The notes beneath the pieces are model-generated. The model saw only the letters and a program-made list of their open reading frames with translations, ran no database searches and was not told where the DNA came from. Below, in pieces: positions 9,060-16,998 of a stretch of 64,000 bases of DNA (position 1 is its first letter; each line of letters starts with the position of its first letter). The position numbers were made by a program, and so were the translations under genes. The stretch is from Saccharospirillaceae bacterium (GTDB taxonomy: Bacteria; Pseudomonadota; Gammaproteobacteria; Pseudomonadales; Oceanobacteraceae), in NCBI GenBank assembly GCA_021208685.1, contig JAJOJJ010000022.1, forward strand, positions 1-64,000, written 5' to 3'.

Positions 9060-10001
9060 TTATTCCTTTTTATTATTTAATGAATTGATGATTGCCATGG
9101 ATTGCGCCACCAGCGAGCTGGCATCGGTACCGGAATCGGGCAGCAGTATCACCGAGGATTCTTTGGCAATGGCGGCTTTGGCTTCAATGGCTTTGGTCGC
9201 CAGATCGAGCTGAATGGCTTTCTGACCTTCTGCCGTATTGGCCGCCTCACCAATTTTACGCAGTGCTTCGGCTTTGGCTTCGGCCACCGCCAGAATGGCT
9301 TTGGCTTCACCTTCGGCCTGTAAAACCTGCTCTGCTTTATCGGCCTCTGCCGCCAGAACCTGAGCCTGTTTACGGCCTTCTGCAACGTTAATGGCAGCCT
9401 GACGGTCACCTTCGGATTCTAGAATCTGGGCGCGTTTTACCCGCTCGGCTTTCATCTGCGCTTCCATCGATTCCATCACCGATTTGGGCGGCACAATGTC
9501 TTTAATTTCGTAACGCAGCACCTGAATACCCCAGGGTTCAGAGGCTTCATTGATGGCGCTTACTATGTTGGTGTTCAGTACGTTGCGTTCTTCGAATGTG
9601 CGGTCAAGTTCCATTTTACCCAGTTCAGAACGCATGGTGGTCTGCGCCAGCTGGGTAACCGCAAACACGTAATCATCCACGCCGTAGGTTGCTTTATACG
9701 GATCGAGCACACGGAAATAGAGCACACCGTCGACCGACAGGGTGATGTTGTCTTTGGTGATGGCTGACTGGCTGGGGACATCCACGGCCTGTTCTTTCAG
9801 GCTGCGGTCGGCGGCAACGCGGTCAACGAAGGGAATGACAAAATTCAGACCGGCTTCTCTGGTGCCCTGGTATTTACCAAAGCGTTCCACCAGCCAGGCG
9901 CGGTTCTGCGGGACGAAGATGATGCTTTTTTTCAGCACGACCAGAATGAAAATAAGCGCGAAGGCTTCAACAGAGAAAAGTTTGCTCAGCAGATATTCCA
10001 T
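9060..10001 (-). CDS. SPFH/Band 7 (stomatin/paraslipin, QmcA-like) membrane scaffold protein
   Basis: 313 residues. One N-terminal membrane segment (FALIFILVVL) is followed by the SPFH domain (VPQNRAWLVERFGKY, GLNFVIPFVDRV, ITKDNITLSVDGVLYFRV). A long Ala/Glu-rich coiled coil (about residues 180-265, many AEAKAEALRK-type repeats) and a polar tail complete it. SPFH proteins form large ring or cage assemblies on the membrane and often modulate proteases. It pairs with the NfeD gene immediately downstream, a common two-gene unit. AAGGA precedes the ATG by 9 bases. Confidence 0.9.
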   Translation of the reverse strand: MEYLLSKLFSVEAFALIFILVVLKKSIIFVPQNRAWLVERFGKYQGTREAGLNFVIPFVDRVAADRSLKEQAVDVPSQSAITKDNITLSVDGVLYFRVLDPYKATYGVDDYVFAVTQLAQTTMRSELGKMELDRTFEERNVLNTNIVSAINEASEPWGIQVLRYEIKDIVPPKSVMESMEAQMKAERVKRAQILESEGDRQAAINVAEGRKQAQVLAAEADKAEQVLQAEGEAKAILAVAEAKAEALRKIGEAANTAEGQKAIQLDLATKAIEAKAAIAKESSVILLPDSGTDASSLVAQSMAIINSLNNKKE

Positions 10002-10295
10002 GAAGAGTGTTCCTTATTTAACAGGCTCTCAGTTTAACATCAGCCTCCGGCGTGAAGCAGCAGCCGTTGGCCTGATTTTACAATTGGATACCAAGCCTGC
10101 GACGAGGTTCGCATATGTGTTGCTGTTTGTGCCGTTGCTGAGTATTCGCAGATCCGTCGGGATGGCGGTTGTATTGCGGCGCATCAGCACCCTGTTATGC
10201 CTGAATTCTGGCGCAATGTTCCCTTACCAAAACCTGCATCTGCTCACACAATGGTCGCCAGCCTGTCCCATTGACCCATTATTCAGGAACACCCC

Positions 10296-11216
10296 ATGCT
10301 GATGAATTTATGGCAGACCATGCAAAACGGTTTTAAAGGTGAAGTTGGCGCTATTTCGCTGGAAGACATGCTCGCTCGCCACACCACTGCCGAATCTCAG
10401 TTTATTGAACTGCAGGGTATGAATGTCCATTACCGTGATGTATGCCGTTGTGCTGAGCCGGAAAAGGCTCCGGTATTAATTCTGCTGCACGGTATTTTTT
10501 CGTCATTGCATACCTGGAATGACTGGACCGATATCCTCAGCAAAGACTTTCGCGTGATCAGCATCGACAGCCCGAATTTTGGCCTGACCGGCGCACATCC
10601 GCGCGGTATGTTTAAACATATTTACAGTGATTTCCTTAACGAGTTTACCGATGCGCTGGGCATTAAACAGTGCTCGCTGGCCGGTAATTCACTGGGTGGC
10701 TGGATGAGCTGGGAATTTGCCGGTCGTTATCCGCACAAGGTTAATAAGGTTATTTTGCTCGACAGTGCGGGCTTTTTCTTTGTGCCGCCACCGGTCCTGT
10801 TAAGCATGGGTCTGCCATTCAGCGGCTGGATGGCGTCGATGATGCCGGTACCGCGCAAAGCCATGTATGCCACAATCCGTACGACTTACGGTAAAAAAGA
10901 GCGCCTCAGCAAACCGGTGATGGAGCGTTATTACGATTTATTTATGCGCGCCGGTAACCGTGCTGCCGGTGCAGCGGTATTACGTTTTATCCGTAACCGT
11001 GCCGGTTTTGATACTGCTCCGCTGAAAAAGGTTACCCAGCCGGTGTTGATTATGTGGGGCCGTAACGATGCCTGGATTCCGCTTTCCCATGCGGAGAAAT
11101 TTGCCAAAGCTCTGCCTCAGGCGCGCACCATTATTTATGATGATTGCGGTCATATGCCGATGGAAGAGTTGCCAGTCGAAAGTGCCGCCGATGCACTGGC
11201 TTTTTTAAAGCAATAA
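10296..11216 (+). CDS. Alpha/beta-hydrolase fold protein
   Basis: 306 residues, cytoplasmic by lack of a clear signal peptide. The oxyanion-hole motif LLHGIFSSLHTW, the nucleophile elbow GNSLGGWMSW (Ser), a PVLIMWGRNDAWIP strand carrying the acid, and GHMPMEELP with the catalytic His are all present and in order. Substrate is unknown; esterases and C-C bond hydrolases of this look act on lipids or aromatic ring-cleavage products. AGGAA lies 6 bases before the first ATG (10296), and a second ATG at 10302 is equally possible. The upstream 290 bases hold no gene. Confidence 0.85.
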   Translation: MLMNLWQTMQNGFKGEVGAISLEDMLARHTTAESQFIELQGMNVHYRDVCRCAEPEKAPVLILLHGIFSSLHTWNDWTDILSKDFRVISIDSPNFGLTGAHPRGMFKHIYSDFLNEFTDALGIKQCSLAGNSLGGWMSWEFAGRYPHKVNKVILLDSAGFFFVPPPVLLSMGLPFSGWMASMMPVPRKAMYATIRTTYGKKERLSKPVMERYYDLFMRAGNRAAGAAVLRFIRNRAGFDTAPLKKVTQPVLIMWGRNDAWIPLSHAEKFAKALPQARTIIYDDCGHMPMEELPVESAADALAFLKQ

Positions 11217-11231
11217 ATAACCGCTCAGATA

Positions 11232-11311
11232 ACGGGAGCAATGCATCAGCGCCCGTTACCGTTCTTAAACAGGCGCAGATTGTTCATCGCCATCGTCTGA
11301 ACTTTCTTTCT
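11232..11311. repeat. Direct repeat, copy 1 (duplicated 3' end of the SnoaL-like gene)
   Basis: This 80-base stretch matches 11394-11473 at 78 positions, with 69 consecutive identical bases (11243-11311). It lies outside the gene, between the alpha/beta hydrolase and the REP-like insert, so it is a detached copy of the last codons and downstream sequence of the SnoaL-like gene. Confidence 0.95.
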
Positions 11312-11358
11312 CAGCCGCGATAATGCAAAAAAACACCGTCATTGCGTAGAGGCGAAGG

Positions 11359-11386
11359 CTACCACGCAGAGCGTGGGAGCCAGATG
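11359..11386 (+). repeat. REP-like palindromic element
   Basis: A 28-base element with the core CCACGCAGAGCGTGG followed by GAGCCAGATG. It has one mismatch to the identical copies at 13468-13495 and 13588-13615, and lies between the two direct-repeat copies. Just before it, at 11313-11322, is the end of another REP-like motif (AGCCGCGATA). Confidence 0.8.
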
Positions 11387-11393
11387 CTAGATT

Positions 11394-11473
11394 ACGGGGG
11401 CAACGCATCAGCGCCCGTTACCGTTCTTAAACAGGCGCAGATTGTTCATCGCCATCGTCTGAACTTTCTTTCT
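11394..11473. repeat. Direct repeat, copy 2 (3' end of the SnoaL-like gene)
   Basis: This is the in-gene copy of the 80-base repeat. It covers the last 21 codons and the stop of the minus-strand gene plus 14 bases beyond it. The offset between copies is 162 bases. Confidence 0.95.
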
Positions 11474-11890
11474 GAGCAGTGGCGTCCAGCCCAGCAGTAA
11501 ACCCGGTAAACCCAGCGCCTGACGACTCCAGCGCCAGAAACTGAAGCGATCAATGTGCTGAATGATTTTGCCATCCTGAAATTCAAACTCAGCGTCAATG
11601 TTATTCTGTACCCGCCGTCCACTCTGGCTGAAGGTATACCGTGCCTGCCAGTGTGCGGTGATCTGGCCGCTGGTGTGTTCCGTCACGGAAAAGGTCATCT
11701 GCATGTCTTTACCGCGCTCGCACAGCATCTGCCACATAGCGCCGATGTCTTCTGCGCCATTCAGCGTGAAGGCTTCATCACGGAACATCGCCTCTGAGTG
11801 ATAGCACGCCGCCATGGTCTGATAATCTTTTTGCTGAAAGGCACGGTAGAAATGCTCAATCAGTGCTTTGTTATCGCTCGCTGTCATCAC
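11408..11890 (-). CDS. SnoaL-like / NTF2-fold family protein
   Basis: 160 residues. The N-terminus (IEHFYRAFQQKDYQTMAACY) and the later WQARYTFSQSGRRVQNNIDAEFEFQDGKIIQHIDRFSFWRW are typical of SnoaL-like cone-shaped NTF2 folds, which bind small molecules or act as isomerases. No specific substrate can be given. The C-terminus (GLLLGWTPLLRKKVQTMAMNN) is basic and longer than in minimal family members. The last codons are duplicated downstream (see the direct repeats). ATG ATG at the start leaves two possible first codons; GGAGCA lies upstream. Confidence 0.8.
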   Translation of the reverse strand: MMTASDNKALIEHFYRAFQQKDYQTMAACYHSEAMFRDEAFTLNGAEDIGAMWQMLCERGKDMQMTFSVTEHTSGQITAHWQARYTFSQSGRRVQNNIDAEFEFQDGKIIQHIDRFSFWRWSRQALGLPGLLLGWTPLLRKKVQTMAMNNLRLFKNGNGR

Positions 11891-12056
11891 TGCTCCTGCG
11901 CTCGGCGCTATAAGGTCCGGGCCTGTTTCCAGCGGCGGTAACAGGCCGGGGTTCCGGGTTTGCTGACATCATTCTGGCGCACAATCCGATGAGCCATAAG
12001 GTGGCGTATAAGACCAACATGGTAGACAATCGGGCCACATTATTTGAGGTGCCGCT

Positions 12057-13019
12057 ATGCCCCGCTGCGTTATTCTTGCCCTTGATCACAGTCCGTTGTC
12101 ATCCGTTTCCGGGCCTCTGGAGATTCTGTTGCTGGGTGCGCGTCTGGCCGGTGCCAGCGACTGGCAGATTGAAGTGGCCGCCGAACAGCAGCCAACCATC
12201 ACAGGAAGCGGCGGCATCCGTCTGAATGCGCATACCCGGCTGGCCGATGTTGAACAGGCCGAGCTGCTCATCATCGCCGCTGTTGGCGATCCGCGCCTGA
12301 GGCCCGATGCGCTGGAGCCTGTCACCCTGCAGCGGTTACAGCGCCTGCATCAGCGTGGCACGCGAATGGTGAGCATCTGCACCGGCGCTTTTGTGCTGGC
12401 CGCTGCCGGGCTGCTGGAAGGGAAGCAGGCCACCAGCCACTGGGCGGTTAGCGACTGGCTGCAGCAGCAGTTTCCCGGCGTGTTATGGCAGAAAAACGCG
12501 ATGCTGACCCACGATGGCAATATCAGTTGTTCCGGCGGAGCCAGCGCCTATCAGGATATGAGCCTGCAACTGGTGCGTGACTATTTTGGTGAAAGCGTCG
12601 CCCTGCAGGTGGCCCGTACCGTGCTGATTGATGCCGACCGCCACAGCCAGTTGCAGTACCGTGGTTTTATGGCCAATCGCCAGCATCAGGATGAGCGCAT
12701 ACTGGAGGTTCAGGATTGGCTCGACCGGCACGGCTGCGAGCCTTTTACCCTCGCCGATCTGGCCGCACAGATTCATCTCAGCGAGCGTCAGTTCAAGCGG
12801 CGCTTTACTCAGGCCGTGCAGCAGTCACCGCTGGTTTATATTCAGTCCTTGCGAATGGAAAAAGCGCGTCAGGCGCTGTGCAGCAGCCGCCGTCAGGTCG
12901 AGCAGATTGCCCGCGATTGCGGTTATGATGATGTGCGCTTTTTCCGCGAACTGTTCCGCCGCAGCACCGGTCTGACGCCACTGGCTTACCGGCAGAAATT
13001 TGCCCGTTGGCAGCCCTAA
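12057..13019 (+). CDS. GlxA-family transcriptional regulator (DJ-1/PfpI domain plus AraC HTH)
   Basis: 320 residues. Residues about 1-190 form a DJ-1/PfpI-like amidotransferase fold (VILALDHSPLSSVSGPLEIL; ICTGAFVLAAAGLLEGKQAT with the elbow Cys; SGGASAYQDMSLQLVRDYFG). Residues about 215-318 are an AraC-type double HTH (FTLADLAAQIHLSERQFKRR; VEQIARDCGYDDVRFFRELF; RRSTGLTPLAYRQKF). Such regulators sense metabolites and activate nearby catabolic genes. The flanking genes do not reveal the target. It is followed after 44 bases by a small gene that may be cotranscribed. Confidence 0.9.
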   Translation: MPRCVILALDHSPLSSVSGPLEILLLGARLAGASDWQIEVAAEQQPTITGSGGIRLNAHTRLADVEQAELLIIAAVGDPRLRPDALEPVTLQRLQRLHQRGTRMVSICTGAFVLAAAGLLEGKQATSHWAVSDWLQQQFPGVLWQKNAMLTHDGNISCSGGASAYQDMSLQLVRDYFGESVALQVARTVLIDADRHSQLQYRGFMANRQHQDERILEVQDWLDRHGCEPFTLADLAAQIHLSERQFKRRFTQAVQQSPLVYIQSLRMEKARQALCSSRRQVEQIARDCGYDDVRFFRELFRRSTGLTPLAYRQKFARWQP

Positions 13020-13063
13020 TAACACCGGTCAGAATAGAAACCATCAACACGCGAAGGATCACA

Positions 13064-13408
13064 ATGAGCAATAGCACCACGGAAACCACCCTGCGCCAGC
13101 AATTTATGCAGGAAGCCGGGCAACGGCTGCTGACGATGTTTAATAACAGCAAACAACGGATAAAAGCCTCCGATGCCGAACGTTTCCGTTTGCAGGGATT
13201 TATGCAGGCCGGTGTTTTTCTCGGTTTAAGCAGCAATGAAGAATTGCAGAAGCTGATGGAAGAAATGCATCAGCAGGTATTTTCAATGAGCATCCGCGAG
13301 CGCCGCTTACAGCAGGAAGCCGGACGAATCAGCAACAGTATTGATTACAGCCTGTATGATGCTCCGGCGTTCAGCCGCCAGACACCCGGCCTGCCCGATC
13401 CGCAGTAA
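13064..13408 (+). CDS. Small protein of unknown function
   Basis: 114 residues, mostly helical and charged (TTLRQQFMQEAGQRLLTMFN; EELQKLMEEMHQQVFSMSIR). There is no signal peptide or membrane segment. I do not recognise a family. AAGGATCACA precedes the ATG at 13064, which is a better start than the in-frame ATG at 13007 that lies inside the regulator gene. It may form an operon with the GlxA-type regulator 44 bases upstream. Confidence 0.7.
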   Translation: MSNSTTETTLRQQFMQEAGQRLLTMFNNSKQRIKASDAERFRLQGFMQAGVFLGLSSNEELQKLMEEMHQQVFSMSIRERRLQQEAGRISNSIDYSLYDAPAFSRQTPGLPDPQ

Positions 13409-13467
13409 CCATCAGCGCCGGCGGGCCGCGTCTGTTCTGCAAAAGCGAACCCGGGCGTCAGCAAAGG

Positions 13468-13615
13468 CTCCCACGCAGAGCGTGGGAGCCAGATGTATGT
13501 AGGAGCGGGCCATGCCCGCGAGACCGTGAAGCGGCTTCTGCTGTGGGAGCGGCTTTCAGCCGCGATACGCCATTACTACAGTAAAGACTCCCACGCAGAG
13601 CGTGGGAGCCAGATG
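13468..13615. repeat. Cluster of four REP-like palindromes
   Basis: In order: the GCAGAGC-centred element at 13468-13495, GGAGCGGGCCATGCCCGCGA at 13502-13521, GTGGGAGCGGCTTTCAGCCG at 13543-13562, and a second, identical GCAGAGC-centred element at 13588-13615. All three types also occur in the gap at 7.5-7.9 kb. Each can fold into a hairpin. They lie between convergent genes, a usual site for REP elements. Confidence 0.85.
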
Positions 13616-13620
13616 TAAAT

Positions 13621-13652
13621 AAAAAAAACGGGAGCCAACGCTCCCGTTTTTT
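13621..13652. terminator. Bidirectional terminator downstream of the lectin-tailed hydrolase
   Basis: Stem CGGGAGC/GCTCCCG with loop CAAC, eight A before and six T after. It can stop transcription of the minus-strand hydrolase and of the plus-strand small gene. Confidence 0.9.
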
Positions 13653-13666
13653 ATTACTCCGTTACA

Positions 13667-16600
13667 TCACTGACCGTTGGCCGTGGCATGCCAGCGCTGG
13701 TTCGCGCCTCCGTGCACACCGTACATAATCAGCGTTGAGGTATTGCCGCCGGAAACGTCCAGCACCTGATTGCTGTCGATGCGTGAGCGCAGCAATTTAC
13801 CGGCATAGTTAAACTGCTGAGCCGGATTATTGGCATCACAGTCGGCCAGTTGCAGCAGGGTATGGTCGTAGATCAGACCATCCGGCACTTCCAGACACTT
13901 GGCTCCGGCGACACCGTTAATCATCAGGCCGGTAGCCGTATCAAAACGCCACAGCTGGTTGGCACTGGTATCACAGGCGGCCATCGCCACCAGCGCACCG
14001 GTATGGCTGCCACCGGTTGCACTGATGCACTGGCCGGTGGATTCGCTGCGGTACTGGGCATAACGGTTTTCGGCTGAGATTAAGCGCAGTTCCCATTGCT
14101 GGTTAGCACCACCGTGATAGCTCCACTGACCGACGTTGGCATCGTTACCGTTGCCATACGCATCCGCCACGATATTGCTGTTGTGTTTGCTGGCCAGTTT
14201 ATTGCCGCTGTAGGTCCAGCGCAGGTTGTCGGAATCCAGACAATCCCAGATCACCACGCCGCCGTTGTTGTGCGCCTGACCACGGTTATCGAGACATTTT
14301 TCCGGATTGGCTTTATTGCGGAACATCTGATTGGCCGCATCGTAGCGCCACTTCTGATCCTGTGAGGTCAGCTGACAATCCCACAACTGCACATTGCTGC
14401 CGTTGTTCAGGTTATTGTCATTACCCGGAATATCCATGCAGCGGCCACTGGCGCGGTTAACAATGGAAAACCAGTTTTCATCCGAGCTGGAATACTTCGG
14501 TGAATCGTTGGTAATTGCCCGTTCCCACATTTGCAGATAAGCCTCCGCTGAGTTCATGACAGACTCATAAATCCGTGCGTTGGCATGGGTACGGATATCC
14601 TGAATATGGTCAGCCACCAGACCGTAGTGCGCCAGGCCATCCTTATTCAGATCAAATATCCGGTTACCGGTTTTCTGCTTATCAATCATCACACCGGCTT
14701 CGGTTTCGAACGGATATATCAACGGCTGGGTATCGGTATTGTCACGCGGACGCGCCTGCGAACCAATGCCGCCCATATCGGTGGCAAAAGGCACGCCGAC
14801 CAGATAGCCGGTTGGTTCAATCAGGTCAATAAACTCACCGATGCTCCAGTTAAGATTATTGGCGCTGCTGTTATACGGCGACATCATGCCTCCGGCGCGG
14901 GCAATGCGTTCATGAATTTCATGAGCCGATCCGTCCGGTTCGCGGTGCATATGGCTGTGACCGGAAATCACGCCGGAATAATTCCGCGATTCGACAATAT
15001 CCATAATGGCGCGCGCGCTTTTAACCGAGGTGTGGTCAATTTCGATGATCATGCCTTTATCGATCATGCGCTGAATCAGGTATTCGCCGTTGGCGCTCAG
15101 ACCATGCTGGTTGCAGTGACGGCGGCTCTCATCGTATTGCGGATTCAGACCAACCCCCGCCAGAATATCTTTGATCACCGGTACGGTACCGAGCAGCGGG
15201 AAGCCACTGGTCATCCGCACACCATCGGTTCCGGCATCACAGACTTCGGTTTCAAAGAAACGGCCAGCCGACAACCACTGGCCGACGTTGATAAAACCGT
15301 CTTCCATGCGCGTGCCACCCAGCTGGTTATCAAAACGGTGAACCGGGAACAGCGCCCGTACACCGGCGTCGTACACTTCCTGCAACTGCCGTTCGATGCT
15401 TTCTTTGCTGCATCCGTCTTTCAGACCACAGTTGAACAGCTCAGAGGCCTCAATCCCCATCACAACCGCCAGCTTGCCATCAGCGATGACTTTGCGGGCT
15501 TCCTGCGGGCTTTTCACGACCCGGAAGAACCCTTTGCCCGGCCCGCCCTGCTGCGCATCGATATAGTCCTGCATTTCATGCAGACGGCGGATCTGCAAAT
15601 GAATACTGGCCATGGTGTTGCAGTTATTCGGGTTGATCCAGCTGGCCGGGTTGACGGTTTTCTGCACATTGCACAGCACTTCGTTTTCCACCAGATGGCT
15701 GACCATCATCTGCAGGCCGCCTTTATGCGCCCGCTCAATCCACTTGTAGTAGTACTGCATATGCGACACCTGCTGACGGTTCGGCCAGAAGGGGAAATCC
15801 GGCCAGCCACGGGTATCGTAACGGTGGTTTACATCGTCGTAGCCCATGAGGTTACCGATGATGTCGAGCGAGCCCCAGGGGCCGTGAATATCCGAGCTGT
15901 CACGCAGCGCGGTTTCAATCCCCCAGCGGTGGAAGGGTTCACCGTGGAGGAATTTTCCGCCCATAAACTCGTACGAGGTTATATGGGTATGCGGGTCGAC
16001 CGCGCCACGTACCGTGGTATTCACATCCGTCTGCGGCACCTCGCCTGTGGTATTCAGCTCAGCTTCTGGAAATGGCTTACAGTCGCTTTTCGGCACCAGA
16101 TTGAATTCGGTTTCCGAGCCTGCATTGGTCGGATTGAGGATATCAATCACGTACAGACCGCCATTGGCATAATGGCCGGTGCCACCGTAGTTATGACGCA
16201 GTATTTTGGCCAGTTTCGGGCCATAAAAACTGAAACGGTAAGCGCCGTTGTCCTGTGCATGAGCGGTGATTTTAAATTCGGCAAATTCACCGGCGTAACG
16301 TCCGGCTGAAATTTCATTCGGCAGATGCGTCGCCAGATACCGGCCATCGTTATCCGTCAGCATAAAGTGGAAAAACGACGTCGGTTTAAAGTAGAAACTC
16401 GCCGCTGAATCCAGATCGGTCGCCTTTAATTGCCAGCCGAGGCCATTATCAACAGCGCCACCTTTGGTATAGCGGTTCATATATTTGCCGTTGGCCGGTG
16501 ACTGAATGGCATAACACCCCTGAGCCAGTTCATGGACGGCCATTTCGGCATTCTGACGTTGCTCTACCGGAGCCGGTGCCGGTGGTGGTTGCGAGAAAGC

Positions 16601-16699
16601 GGCGGCCTGCTGTGCATAGAACAGCGTGCTGCCCAATAATGCTGCGCCACTGACCACAGAGGTCAGCCGCCAGCGCTGCGTATGTGCTGAGTTTTTCAT
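13667..16699 (-). CDS. Exported M19-like metallohydrolase with C-terminal ricin-type lectin domains
   Basis: 1010 residues from the ATG at 16699, where a signal peptide begins (MKNSAHTQRWRL, hydrophobic core, AQQAAA). Residues about 50-210 form a beta-rich domain (GCYAIQSPANGKYMNR). Residues about 230-730 are an amidohydrolase-superfamily domain with DPHTHIT, MIIEIDHTSVKSARAI, VISGHSHMH, AGGMMSPYNSS and PFATDMGGIGS, an order that matches M19 membrane dipeptidases. Residues about 743-1010 hold two beta-trefoil lectin domains with repeated Q-x-W motifs (QDQKW, ANQQW, ANQLW, ANQRW). Secretion plus lectin repeats suggests action on surface or environmental glycoconjugates or peptides; the true substrate is unknown. 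About 300 bases without a gene separate it from phoD, upstream on the same strand. Confidence 0.82.
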   Translation of the reverse strand: MKNSAHTQRWRLTSVVSGAALLGSTLFYAQQAAAFSQPPPAPAPVEQRQNAEMAVHELAQGCYAIQSPANGKYMNRYTKGGAVDNGLGWQLKATDLDSAASFYFKPTSFFHFMLTDNDGRYLATHLPNEISAGRYAGEFAEFKITAHAQDNGAYRFSFYGPKLAKILRHNYGGTGHYANGGLYVIDILNPTNAGSETEFNLVPKSDCKPFPEAELNTTGEVPQTDVNTTVRGAVDPHTHITSYEFMGGKFLHGEPFHRWGIETALRDSSDIHGPWGSLDIIGNLMGYDDVNHRYDTRGWPDFPFWPNRQQVSHMQYYYKWIERAHKGGLQMMVSHLVENEVLCNVQKTVNPASWINPNNCNTMASIHLQIRRLHEMQDYIDAQQGGPGKGFFRVVKSPQEARKVIADGKLAVVMGIEASELFNCGLKDGCSKESIERQLQEVYDAGVRALFPVHRFDNQLGGTRMEDGFINVGQWLSAGRFFETEVCDAGTDGVRMTSGFPLLGTVPVIKDILAGVGLNPQYDESRRHCNQHGLSANGEYLIQRMIDKGMIIEIDHTSVKSARAIMDIVESRNYSGVISGHSHMHREPDGSAHEIHERIARAGGMMSPYNSSANNLNWSIGEFIDLIEPTGYLVGVPFATDMGGIGSQARPRDNTDTQPLIYPFETEAGVMIDKQKTGNRIFDLNKDGLAHYGLVADHIQDIRTHANARIYESVMNSAEAYLQMWERAITNDSPKYSSSDENWFSIVNRASGRCMDIPGNDNNLNNGSNVQLWDCQLTSQDQKWRYDAANQMFRNKANPEKCLDNRGQAHNNGGVVIWDCLDSDNLRWTYSGNKLASKHNSNIVADAYGNGNDANVGQWSYHGGANQQWELRLISAENRYAQYRSESTGQCISATGGSHTGALVAMAACDTSANQLWRFDTATGLMINGVAGAKCLEVPDGLIYDHTLLQLADCDANNPAQQFNYAGKLLRSRIDSNQVLDVSGGNTSTLIMYGVHGGANQRWHATANGQ

Positions 16700-16998
16700 T
16701 ATTATGTGTCCGTGCGAACCGGCAGCAGCAAGCGCCACTGCCGAATAATGTTCCGCTACGGCAGACGACAATCTCCTCTCCCTGCCTGCCGTAAACGGGC
16801 CGTGTGCAGCATGGTCGCGGAGTTCACATTCAACCTATGGCAATACGCGCCGCACACTGTGCAAAACCTTGATTGCAGGAAACGATAAGACGAATTACGA
16901 CGAGGGGGATCACCGTTCGGGACGGCTCAGGCACTAATAAGGACTTTATTACTTACGCATCCGCCGCCTGATGTATGACGCCAGATGACCGGCGCTGT

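Noticed and set aside
11871-12020. Small hydrophobic open frame between the SnoaL-like gene and the GlxA-type regulator
   Set aside because: No ribosome site, overlap with the start of the neighbouring gene, and no recognisable family. It cannot be supported.
14585-16309. 574-residue open frame antisense to the lectin-tailed hydrolase
   Set aside because: It is the mirror of a GC-rich coding gene, with no recognisable domain or ribosome site. The minus-strand protein has clear motifs.
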